From Candidatus Ribeiella danica (lineage in GTDB: Bacteria > Chloroflexota > Chloroflexia > Chloroflexales > Roseiflexaceae), in the NCBI GenBank assembly GCA_016717335.1, contig JADKFS010000001.1, positions 1,240,001-1,304,000 of the forward strand: a stretch of 64,000 nucleotides of DNA, read 5' to 3'. Positions within the stretch are counted from its first letter, which is position 1. The number at the start of each line of letters is the position of its first letter. The position numbers and the translations under genes were made by a program. The notes under the pieces are model-generated. The model saw only the letters and a program-made list of their open reading frames with translations, had not been told where the DNA came from and made no database searches. Shown in pieces: positions 26,620 to 33,984 of the stretch.

Positions 26620-26862
26620 GCCCTTCCGATAGGTCATTCGGCGACATTGTGCATGTCATTCAGCCGCTCCGATAGGTCATTCGGCGACATTGTGCATGTC
26701 ATTCAGCCGCTCCGATAGGTCATTCAGCGACATTGTGCATGTCGTTCAGCCGCTCCGATAGGTCGTTCGGCGACATTGTGCATGTCGTTCAGCCGCTCCG
26801 ATAGGTCGTTCGGCGACATTGTACATGTCGTTCAGCCGCTCCGATGTGTCGTTCAGTGGTTC
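26620..26862. repeat. 43-bp tandem repeat, about 5.5 units
   Basis: The motif GCCGCTCCGATAGGTC starts at 26,663, 26,706, 26,749, 26,792 and 26,835, an exact 43-bp period. Each unit contains the imperfect palindrome GACATTGTGCATGTC. The period is not a multiple of three, so it is unlikely to be coding. There are no unique spacers, so it is not a CRISPR. Confidence 0.9.
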
Positions 26863-27288
26863 CGAAAGGCGGTTGATAGTCTTCAACATGCGCTGTATCA
26901 CGCTGAGCGGCAGCGAAGCACTTACCGCATTGGAACGCGAGCTTCTTCGCTGCGGCTGCGGCCTTCGCTCAGGATGACAATCCGTGAGCATTGTATCCAA
27001 ACCTCTTGCACGCAGCTCTGCCATGGTGTAGGATAGCAGAGGAGCTGCCTGGCGCAGCCACAGTGCGCTACACTTACCAGGCTAGTCGAACTACTTGCGT
27101 GAAAGAGGTGAAACTAGCTATGAAAGAGCAATCACAGAATCATAATAAAGACACTTTACATCAGCAGAAAAAGTTGCTATGATCATCGAGATTACTTATG
27201 ACGACTAGTTGCGGACGAGATGCTGTAGTTGCGCGAATGTCCGCGAATAGATTGCCTGATATGCGCGTAGATGAGCGTCACTCGCAGA

Positions 27289-28770
27289 TCAATCCGGCGT
27301 ACTCGACTGCTCGCCGTACGGGAACCACCAGCTCTTGCGCTCCTGCGCGAAGTCCCAGTGCACGTGCTTGGTCTCCAGGAACGCCTCCAGACCCTCCTCG
27401 CCCAGCTCGCGCGAGCCGCCGCTGTACTTCATGCCGCCGAACGGCCCGGCGTCGTTGTCGGTCAGCGGGTCGTTGACCCAGCAGGTGCCGGCCTTGACCT
27501 CCTCGAAGTACTGCTTGACCTTCCTCGGGTCGCTGGTGTACAGGTTGGCGCCCAGCCCGTAGTCGCAGTCGTTGGCCAGCGCGATCGCCTGGTCGAAGCT
27601 GCCGTACGCCATGATCGGGATGGTCGGCCCGAAGGTCTCCTCGCACATGATCCGGTGCGCGTGGTCGACGCCCGTCAGCACGGTCGGCTCGTAGAAGAAG
27701 CCGCGCTCGAGCTGCGGCGGCCGGCGCCCGCCGGTCAGGATCTTGGCGCCCTTCGCGCGGGCCTCCTCGACGTGCTCCTCGACCTTGTGGCGGTAGCGCT
27801 CGCCGATCAGCGGCCCGATGTCGGTGGTCGGCTCGACGCCCGGGCCGAGCCGCAGCGTGCGCACGTAGTCGACCAGCCGGTCGGTGAACGGCTTGACGAT
27901 GCTCTCGTGGACGTAGACCCGCTCGGTCGAGGTGCAGACCTGGCCGGCGTTGAGCAGCGCGGCCCAGGCCACCCCCGGCACCGCCACGTCGAGGTCGGCG
28001 TCCTCGGCGACGATGAAGGCGTCCTTGCCGCCCAGCTCCAGGTGGGTGCGCTTGACCCGCTCGGCCGCCAGGTGGGCGATCTCGCGGCCGGTGGCGAACG
28101 AGCCGGTGAACGCGATCATATGGGTGCGCGGGCTGCACACCAGCTCGCGCCCGACCGTCGCGCCGTAGCCGGTGACGATGTTGACCACGCCGGGCGGCAG
28201 GTGGTCGAAGATCTCGGCGAACATGAGCGTGGTCAGCGGGGTCATCTCGCTCGGCTTGATGATCACCGTGTTGCCGGCCGCCAGCGCCGGCGCGACCTTC
28301 CAGGACATGAGCAGGATCGGGTAGTTCCAGGGCACGATCGCCGCGACCACGCCGTAGGGCTCCTTCAGCACCATGGCGAGCTGCGACGGCTCGACCGAGG
28401 GGATCACGCGGCCGCGGGTGCTGCGCTGCAGCTCGGCGTAGTAGTCGAAGCAGGCCGCGCTCCAGCCCATCTCGTCGCGGTTCTCGACCAGCGGCTTGCC
28501 GCCCTCGCGGGTGAGCAGCGCCGCGAGGTCCTCCGTGCGCTCGCGGATCTTGCGCGCGACCTCGTGCAGCAGCTCGGCCTTCTCGTGCGCGGTGGCCTTG
28601 CGCCAGGATCTGAACGCCCGGTTGGCGGCGTCGATCGCGCGGCGCGCGTCCTCCTCGCTGCCCATCGGCGCCTGGCCGATCACCTGCTCGGTCGCGGGGT
28701 CCTGGACGTCGAACGACTCGCCGGTGACGCTGGCGATCTGCTCGCCGTCGATCCACATTAGCTGCGACAT
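27289..28770 (-). CDS. NAD(P)+-dependent aldehyde dehydrogenase
   Basis: The start is ATG 28770 after GGGAGGTG. The 493-residue enzyme oxidises an aldehyde to the acid. Motifs are PWNYPILLMSWKVAPALAAGN (cofactor and oxyanion Asn), GSFATGREI, the general-base Glu in LELGGKDAFIV, the catalytic Cys279 in NAGQVCTSTER and the C-terminal FGGMKYSGGSRELGEEGL. It resembles betaine/4-aminobutyraldehyde-type class enzymes, but the substrate is not defined. It ends just before the decayed region. Confidence 0.93.
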   Translation of the reverse strand: MSQLMWIDGEQIASVTGESFDVQDPATEQVIGQAPMGSEEDARRAIDAANRAFRSWRKATAHEKAELLHEVARKIRERTEDLAALLTREGGKPLVENRDEMGWSAACFDYYAELQRSTRGRVIPSVEPSQLAMVLKEPYGVVAAIVPWNYPILLMSWKVAPALAAGNTVIIKPSEMTPLTTLMFAEIFDHLPPGVVNIVTGYGATVGRELVCSPRTHMIAFTGSFATGREIAHLAAERVKRTHLELGGKDAFIVAEDADLDVAVPGVAWAALLNAGQVCTSTERVYVHESIVKPFTDRLVDYVRTLRLGPGVEPTTDIGPLIGERYRHKVEEHVEEARAKGAKILTGGRRPPQLERGFFYEPTVLTGVDHAHRIMCEETFGPTIPIMAYGSFDQAIALANDCDYGLGANLYTSDPRKVKQYFEEVKAGTCWVNDPLTDNDAGPFGGMKYSGGSRELGEEGLEAFLETKHVHWDFAQERKSWWFPYGEQSSTPD

Positions 28771-28859
28771 GCGGAACACCTCCCTCGTAGGGCTAACCAG
28801 CGGTGGACGTTGAGCGCTGCGCGCTGGCGTCAGTATAATCAGTTCGGCTGCGCCGGGCA

Positions 28860-29145
28860 AATTGGGGCGTGGCCCCCGTGCCCCCACCTCTGTAGCACCC
28901 CAGCGCTGGTACGGGGGGCTACGCGCCCCCCGTGCCCCTGCGGGCGGGGGTGGGCCGCCACCCCCGCCGCCCCCCGGCCGGGGCTTGCGCCCCTGGACCC
29001 CAAAAGGAATGCCGTCTCGTGCTGAACGCTAGTGGCGCATGCCCGGCTGAATCCAGACGCGGCGGGAGACAACTCGCGCCTAACGAAGGGTACTGGGCAA
29101 GCGCCACAGGCATTGACGGGGGGCCGGTGGCGCAGCGCCCCGGCG
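28860..29145. repeat. GC-rich dispersed repeat block (GGGGTCCAGGGGCGCAAGCC family)
   Basis: It contains the reverse copy of the core (28,908-29,008), a GCATGCCCGGCTGAATCC module (from 29,036) and a GGGGGGCCGGTGGCGCAGCGCC end module. The module order is the same as at 15,993-16,425. It separates the aldehyde dehydrogenase gene from the divergent lipoprotein gene. 28,771-28,859 holds nothing recognisable. Confidence 0.75.
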
Positions 29146-29230
29146 CGAACCAAAAGCCAGAGTTATGGTACACTCAGCGTACGCAAACCAACATCACGCG
29201 CGCGCGCGCACACTGAAAGGTCAACGTCAG

Positions 29231-30211
29231 ATGCTCCGTCGATCAATCGGCCCCCTGATGCTCCTCGCCGTGCTGCTGGCAGGCTGCGGCACGGCCAGCT
29301 CAGGCGGCCCGGCCGGCCCGAGCGGCAGCCCGACCGGCGCGGCCGCGGCGACCGGCAGCGCCGAGCCGGTGTTCGCGTTCTCCGAGGCGGTCGCGGGCAA
29401 GAACCGGATCGCGATCGGCCTGATCCGCCAGAACACGCCGCTGAACGAGCCGGCGGCCAAGGTCCACCTGCGCTTCTTCGACCTGGACGAGAACAACGCG
29501 CAGATCAAGTTCGAGTCGGACGCGACCTACTTCGGCCAGGGGCTGCCCGCGGCGTTCTACGTCGCCTACCCGAGCTTCGACAAAGCGGGCAACTGGGGCG
29601 TCGAGATCCAGGTCCAGCTGCCCGGCCAGGACAAGCCCAGCGTCAGCCGGCAGCGCCTGGAGGTCAAGGAGAGCTCGGCCGTGCCGAATATCGGCCAGCC
29701 GGCGATCGCGGCGAAGACGCCGACCGTGAAGGATGTGCCCGACGTGGCGCAGCTCTCGTCCGGCCCGAGCCCCGACCCCGCGATGTACCAGGTCAGCCTC
29801 GACCAGGCGCTCCAGAGCGGCAAGCCGACCGCGCTGCTGTTCGCCACGCCGGCCTTCTGCAAGACCGCAACCTGCGGGCCGAGCCTGCAGGTGATGCAGG
29901 GGCTGCAGAAGCAGTACGGCGACAAGGTCAACTTCATCCACGTCGAGGTCTACAAGTACCCGTTCGACGACTCGCTCAACCAGCAGGAGCAGGCCGTCGC
30001 GAAGGCGCTGGCCGAGAAGCGCGATCTGACGCCCGAGGAGGCCGCCACCGGCCTGGCCGACGCCATGGTGGCGTGGCACCTGACGTCGGAGCCGTGGCTG
30101 TTTCTGATCGACGCGAAGGGTAGCGTCGCGTCGCGCTACGAGGGCGGGATCACCAAGGAGGAGATTGGCCCGGCGCTGGAGAAGCTGATCGCCGGGCAGC
30201 CGGTGTTTTGA
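29231..30211 (+). CDS. Lipoprotein with thioredoxin-like domain
   Basis: The 326-residue precursor has the lipobox VLLAGC. A Gly/Ser/Pro linker follows, then an immunoglobulin-like beta region (~45-155, FSEAVAGKNRIAIGLIRQNTPL...). The C-terminal thioredoxin-like fold (~185-320) has KPTALLFATPAFCKTATCGPS; its Cys pair is spaced Cys-x5-Cys instead of Cys-x2-Cys, so classical disulfide exchange is uncertain. A cis-Pro follows in SEPWLFLID. The ATG 29231 is chosen because the signal peptide starts there. A TACACT box at 29,169 could be its -10. Confidence 0.8.
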   Translation: MLRRSIGPLMLLAVLLAGCGTASSGGPAGPSGSPTGAAAATGSAEPVFAFSEAVAGKNRIAIGLIRQNTPLNEPAAKVHLRFFDLDENNAQIKFESDATYFGQGLPAAFYVAYPSFDKAGNWGVEIQVQLPGQDKPSVSRQRLEVKESSAVPNIGQPAIAAKTPTVKDVPDVAQLSSGPSPDPAMYQVSLDQALQSGKPTALLFATPAFCKTATCGPSLQVMQGLQKQYGDKVNFIHVEVYKYPFDDSLNQQEQAVAKALAEKRDLTPEEAATGLADAMVAWHLTSEPWLFLIDAKGSVASRYEGGITKEEIGPALEKLIAGQPVF

Positions 30212-30217
30212 GTGGCG

Positions 30218-30262
30218 CGTGCCCGCACCCCTGCCCGCTCCCGCGCGCGGGAGCGGGCAGGG
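30218..30262. terminator. GC-rich hairpin between convergent genes
   Basis: CCCCTGCCCGCTCCCGCG and CGCGGGAGCGGGCAGGGG form a perfect stem between the lipoprotein and the convergent oxidoreductase gene. It belongs to the dispersed terminator-like class. Confidence 0.6.
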
Positions 30263-30291
30263 GGATGAGGTTTGCAGCGCAGCGCGCGAGC

Positions 30292-31203
30292 TTATGCCGC
30301 GCCCTGGCGGAAGATCCGCAGCGCCTCGGCCAGCCAGTCGACCATCTCGGGGGTGGCCTGGTCGAGCGAGCAGATCAGGTGGGCCACGCCCATGTCGGCG
30401 TAGGCGCGCAGGCCGGCGGCCACGTCGTTGGGCGAGCCGAACAGCTGCTTGTCGGGCGAGGGCGGCGAGTCGGGGGTCTTGCCGGGCCGCGGGGTCATCA
30501 CGCTCACGCCGACGGTGACGGCCAGCGTGGCCGGGTCGCGGCCCTGCTGGGCGCAGGCGGCCTCCAGCTTGGCGCGCCGCTCGGGCAATAGCGTGGGCTG
30601 GCCGAGCCAGGCGGTGTTCCAGCTATCGGCGTAGCGCGCGGTGAGCTGGAGCATGCGCGGCCGGGCCGAGGCGATCAGGATCTCGGGGCCGCGGGCGCTG
30701 GGGCCGCGCGGGCGCAGCTCGCAGTCCGGCGCGCCGTAGTAGGCGCCGGTGAAGTCGACCTTGCCCTCGCGCAGCAGCGGGACGATGATCTGCAGCGCCT
30801 CCTCGAAGCGGTCGACCTTGTGGTCGAACGGCACGCCGAAGGCGTCGAACTCGGGCTGGTGCCAGCCCGCGCCTAGCCCGAGGATCAGCCGGCCGCCGCT
30901 GATCTCGTCGACCGTGTCGGCCATCTTCGCCAGCAGCGCCGGGTTGCGGAACGGCACGCACATCACCAGCGTGCCGAGCTGCACGCGCGATGTCGCCTCG
31001 GCCAGCGACGCCAGGATCGTCCAGCACTCCCAGATGCCGGCGGTCGGCTCGTCGGGGGAGCGGAACAGCAGGTGATCGAAGACCCATACCGAGTCGAAGC
31101 CGGCCGACTCGGCGCGCAGCGCGACCGCGCGGATGTCGGCGTAGCTGGGGGTCGCGTGCGTCTCGTCGTCCTCGGCGATCGGCAGGATGATCCCGATCTT
31201 CAT
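30292..31203 (-). CDS. Luciferase-like (LLM) F420- or FMN-dependent oxidoreductase
   Basis: The 303-residue protein starts MKIGIILP, a typical strand-1 of the bacterial luciferase family. It has AESAGFDSVWVFDHL, LGTLVMCVPFRNPALLAKMADTVDEISGGRLILGLGAGW and EILIASARPRML, all characteristic of TIM-barrel LLM proteins. Many in this subgroup use coenzyme F420; others use FMN. The reaction is unknown. The next gene upstream (VOC protein) ends 28 bp before its start on the same strand, so they may be one transcript. Confidence 0.85.
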   Translation of the reverse strand: MKIGIILPIAEDDETHATPSYADIRAVALRAESAGFDSVWVFDHLLFRSPDEPTAGIWECWTILASLAEATSRVQLGTLVMCVPFRNPALLAKMADTVDEISGGRLILGLGAGWHQPEFDAFGVPFDHKVDRFEEALQIIVPLLREGKVDFTGAYYGAPDCELRPRGPSARGPEILIASARPRMLQLTARYADSWNTAWLGQPTLLPERRAKLEAACAQQGRDPATLAVTVGVSVMTPRPGKTPDSPPSPDKQLFGSPNDVAAGLRAYADMGVAHLICSLDQATPEMVDWLAEALRIFRQGAA

Positions 31204-31231
31204 CTGGCCGGCATGTTCAGTTGCCAAGATC

Positions 31232-31621
31232 TCACTCCTTCTGATGCTGCGAGAAACCATCGCCACTCTGGATGAACTCGATCCGGTTGCCGAACGGGTC
31301 GGCGGCGTAGAAGCGCCGCACGTCCGGCAGGGTGTCGTCGGGCACGATCGGGATGCCGGCCGCCTCGAGCGCCACGCGGCTCGCCGCGAGGTCGGCCACC
31401 AGCAGCGCGGGGTGGGCCTTGCGCGCGGGCGCGAAGGCGTCCTCGACGCCAAGGTGGATCTGGACGCCGGCGCCCTGGAACCAGCAGCCGCCGCGCGCGG
31501 CCAGCGGCGCGGGCTTGGCGATCTCGGCCAGGCCGAGCAGCCCGCCGTAGAACGCGCGCGCCTCGGCCTCGCGGCCGGCCGGCATGGCGAGCTGGATGTG
31601 GTCGAGGCCGAGGATCTGCAT
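31232..31621 (-). CDS. VOC (glyoxalase/dioxygenase-like) family protein
   Basis: The 129-residue protein has two beta-alpha-beta-beta-beta modules of the vicinal oxygen chelate fold: LDHIQLAMPAGREAEARAFYGGLLGL at the start and HPALLVADLAASRVALEAAG...FYAADPFGNRIEFIQ at the end. Possible metal ligands are His8, His56 and the terminal Glu in IEF. It could be a glyoxalase, dioxygenase or binding protein. Immediate co-orientation with the LLM gene suggests a shared catabolic role. Confidence 0.83.
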   Translation of the reverse strand: MQILGLDHIQLAMPAGREAEARAFYGGLLGLAEIAKPAPLAARGGCWFQGAGVQIHLGVEDAFAPARKAHPALLVADLAASRVALEAAGIPIVPDDTLPDVRRFYAADPFGNRIEFIQSGDGFSQHQKE

Positions 31622-31674
31622 AGCGATCTCCCCACTCTGGAATTGCCCCTCCCCAGCCGGGGGAAGAAAGACTA

Positions 31675-31680
31675 TATAAT
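31675..31680 (+). promoter_or_regulatory. Promoter -10 box (TATAAT) for the CoA-transferase genes
   Basis: A TATAAT lies 78 nt before the subunit A start. A -35 at normal distance is not evident. Confidence 0.45.
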
Positions 31681-31757
31681 AGCATCATCCTGGCCTGGCG
31701 GGGCGCCGCCGGCGTACGGAATGAGCGGCCGGCTTTCAGCTACGGAGCGCGAGCTTC

Positions 31758-32678
31758 ATGATGCACGACAAACGCATGCCCATGCGCGACGCAGTCGCCG
31801 AGCACGTGCGCGACGGGATGTCGGTCGCGATCGAGGGCTTCACCGCCTTCATCTGCTTCGCGGCCGGGCACGAGATCATCCGCCAGCGGCGGCGCGACCT
31901 GACGCTGATCCGCATGACGCCCGACCTGATCTACGACCAGATGGTGGCGGCGGGCGTGGCGCGCAGGCTGGTGTTCAGCTACCTGGGCAACCCGGGAGTC
32001 GGCCCGCTCTACTGCCTGCGCCGCGCGATCGAGCAGGGGCTGCCCGCGCCGCTGGAGCTGGAGGAGTACTCGCACTACGGCATGGTCGGGCGCTACACCG
32101 CCGGGGCGACGCGGCTGCCGTTCTTCCCGCTGCGCAGCTACGCCGGCTCGGATCTGCCCGGTGTGAACGAGCAGATCCGCTTCGTCGACAACCCCTACGG
32201 CGCGGGCGCGATCGCCGTGGTGCCGCCGCTGAACCCGGACGTGGCGATCCTGCACGCGCAGCGCGCCGACGCGGCGGGCAACACGCAGCTGTGGGGGCTG
32301 CTCGGCGTGCAGAAGGAGGTCGCCTTCGCGGCCGGTCGGGTCGTGGTGGTGGTCGAGGAGATCGTCGACGAGGCGGTCATCCGGGCCGACCCGAACCGCA
32401 CGCTGATCCCCGGGCTGGTGGTCGACGCGGTGGTGCACGAGCCCTACGGGGCGCACCCGTCGTACGCGCAGGGCTACTACGACCGGGACAACGCGTTCTA
32501 CCTGGCCTGGGAGGCGATCTCGCAGGACCGCGCCAGGACCGCGGCCTGGCTTGACGAGTGGGTCTACGGCGTGCCCGACCGGGCCGCGTACCTGCGCAAG
32601 CTCGGCGACGCGACGCTGGAGCGGCTCAGGCCCGCGTCCGCGCCCGCGGCGCCCGTCGACTACGGCGATTATCGGTGA
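31758..32678 (+). CDS. CoA-transferase family subunit A (GctA-like)
   Basis: The 306-residue protein starts MRDAVAEHVRDGMSVAIEGF, the usual opening of family I CoA-transferase alpha subunits of the glutaconate type. It contains FSYLGNPGVGPLY, NPYGAGAIAVVPPLNPDVAILHAQRADAAGNTQL and a C-terminal region with NAFYLAWEAIS. Together with the beta subunit it would transfer CoA between acids. Relatives act on glutaconate, 3-oxoacids or steroid ring fragments (IpdA/B), so the substrate is unresolved. The two subunit genes are split by a large repeat array. Confidence 0.8.
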   Translation: MMHDKRMPMRDAVAEHVRDGMSVAIEGFTAFICFAAGHEIIRQRRRDLTLIRMTPDLIYDQMVAAGVARRLVFSYLGNPGVGPLYCLRRAIEQGLPAPLELEEYSHYGMVGRYTAGATRLPFFPLRSYAGSDLPGVNEQIRFVDNPYGAGAIAVVPPLNPDVAILHAQRADAAGNTQLWGLLGVQKEVAFAAGRVVVVVEEIVDEAVIRADPNRTLIPGLVVDAVVHEPYGAHPSYAQGYYDRDNAFYLAWEAISQDRARTAAWLDEWVYGVPDRAAYLRKLGDATLERLRPASAPAAPVDYGDYR

Positions 32679-32720
32679 CGAGGCCTGCTGGGGCTTGGGA
32701 CTTGGGGCCAGGAGTGGATG

Positions 32721-32924
32721 AAGGAGACAAGGAGACAAGGAGACAAGGAGACAAGGAGACAAGGAGACAAGGAGACAAGGAGACAAGGAGACAAGGAGAC
32801 AAGGAGACAAGGAGACAAGGAGACAAGGAGACAAGGAGACAAGGAGACAAGGAGACAAGGAGACAAGGAGACAAGGAGACAAGGAGACAAGGAGACAAGG
32901 AGACAAGGAGACAAGGAGACAAGG
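32721..32924. repeat. 8-bp tandem array AAGGAGAC, 25.5 perfect units
   Basis: The unit AAGGAGAC is repeated without error over 204 bp between the two CoA-transferase subunit genes. It is the longest and most uniform array in the window, so it is probably young and unstable in length. The unit contains AAGGAG, a strong ribosome-binding sequence, repeated 25 times. One strand is all-purine except for one C per unit. Confidence 0.95.
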
Positions 32925-32936
32925 CGGGAAAGCGAA

Positions 32937-33048
32937 GCCAATTTTCTGACTACTGACTACTGACTACTGACTACTGACTGCGCGACATCACAGTCTCTTT
33001 AGCGCGTCACTCCCTCACCCCTCACCTTGTCACCTTGTCAGGGCACGA
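32937..33048. repeat. 7/8-bp arrays before subunit B (GACTACT and CACCTTGT units)
   Basis: Four to five copies of ACTACTG run at 32,945-32,980. CACCTTGT units at 33,020-33,040 end 15 bp before the subunit B start codon. They continue the repeat cluster that separates the two subunit genes. Confidence 0.75.
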
Positions 33049-33055
33049 GGATGCA

Positions 33056-33823
33056 ATGACAGAGACAACCTACACCCCCTCCGAGATGATGATCGTCGCG
33101 GCGGCGCGGGCGCTGGCGGGCGCGCGGACGGTGTTCGTCGGCGTCGGGATGCCGAATATCGCCTGCAACCTGGCGCAGCGCACGGTCGCGCCGGATCTGG
33201 AGCTGATCTACGAGGCCGGCGTCTACGGGGCGCGGCCGGCGCGCCTGCCGCTGTCGATCGGCGACCCGACGCTGGTGAGCGGCGCCACCTCGGTGATCTC
33301 GCAGGCCGACCTGTTCGGGCTGTACCTGCAGGGCGGGCGGGTCGAGGTCGCGCTGCTCGGCGGGGCGCAGATCGACCGCCACGGCAACCTGAACAGCACC
33401 GTGATCGGCGACTACGACCGGCCGAAGGTGCGGCTGCCCGGCAGCGGCGGCGCGTGCGAGATCGCGATCAACGCGCGGCGGACGTTCACGATCATGCGGC
33501 TGAAGCGGCGCGCCTTCGTGGAGCGGCTCGACTTCGTGACCAGCCCGGGCTTCCTGAGCGGCGGCGACGCGCGACAGGCCGCCGGGCTCCCCGGCGCGGG
33601 GCCGCGGCTGGTGATCACCGACCTGGCGCTGTTCGACTTCGACAACCCCGAGCGCGAGCTGCAGCTGACCTCGCTGCACCCCGGCGTCACGCTGGGGCAG
33701 GCCCGCGCCGAGGTCGGCTGGGATGTGCGGCTGGCCGCGCGGCTCGCCGACACGCCGCCGCCGACCGCGCAGGAGCTGCATATGCTTCGCGTGGAGCTCG
33801 ACCCGCGGGGGATGTATCGCTGA
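33056..33823 (+). CDS. CoA-transferase family subunit B (GctB-like)
   Basis: The start ATG 33056 follows GAGG. The 255-residue protein has VFVGVGMPNIACNLAQRTVAPDLELIYEAGVYGARPARLP, matching the beta-subunit catalytic region in which a Glu (within IYEAG) forms the thioester in family I CoA-transferases. GGRVEVALLGGAQIDRHGNLNSTVIG and LPGSGGACEIAINARR follow. It pairs with the subunit A gene 377 bp upstream. The catalytic Glu is present, which favours a transferase over the hydrolytic relatives. Confidence 0.8.
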   Translation: MTETTYTPSEMMIVAAARALAGARTVFVGVGMPNIACNLAQRTVAPDLELIYEAGVYGARPARLPLSIGDPTLVSGATSVISQADLFGLYLQGGRVEVALLGGAQIDRHGNLNSTVIGDYDRPKVRLPGSGGACEIAINARRTFTIMRLKRRAFVERLDFVTSPGFLSGGDARQAAGLPGAGPRLVITDLALFDFDNPERELQLTSLHPGVTLGQARAEVGWDVRLAARLADTPPPTAQELHMLRVELDPRGMYR

Positions 33824-33837
33824 TAGATCGGGTTACC

Positions 33838-33970
33838 CGACCCCCTGCCCCCGCCCCTGGCAGGGGCGGGGGTTTCTTTTTCGTGGTTGTGCGCGGCGGC
33901 TTTGCCGCCGCGCACAACCACGAACGATCTTCCCCGCTCCCCGCGGGGGAGCGGGGGCAGGCGGGGTGAG
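33838..33970. repeat. Composite hairpin repeat, full-length copy
   Basis: The order matches the copy at 1198: a GC stem with GGGGGTTTCTTTTTCGTGG, a nested palindrome GCGGCGGCTTTGCCGCCGC, complementary CCACGAACGATC, then a CCCCGCTCCCC stem. It separates convergent subunit B and bchD and may terminate the 23-kb bch transcript. Confidence 0.7.
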
Positions 33971-33984
33971 GGCCAACTACAGGC

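Larger units (their letters stand above)
25822..27288. other. 1.5-kb region without an intact gene; decayed and repeat-rich
   Basis: No open frame shows convincing coding character. The region holds a probable DUF1905 fragment (26,155-26,364), a 43-bp tandem repeat (26,620-26,862), a fragment of the TCATCCTGAGCGAAGG-type dispersed repeat (26,940-26,985) and a stretch richer in A and T (27,080-27,240). A 20-codon frame with a good ribosome site (ATG 27120 to TGA 27182) is too short to call. The composition suggests remnants of acquired and decayed DNA. Confidence 0.6.

Noticed and set aside
27120..27182. 20-residue small gene with GAGGTG ribosome site
   Set aside because: It is too short and without recognisable conservation; it lies in a decayed AT-richer stretch. 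Possible but not supported.
32721..32924. Possible CRISPR array
   Set aside because: The 8-bp units are contiguous with no unique spacers, and no cas gene is present. The 43-bp tandem repeat at 26,620 also has no spacers.
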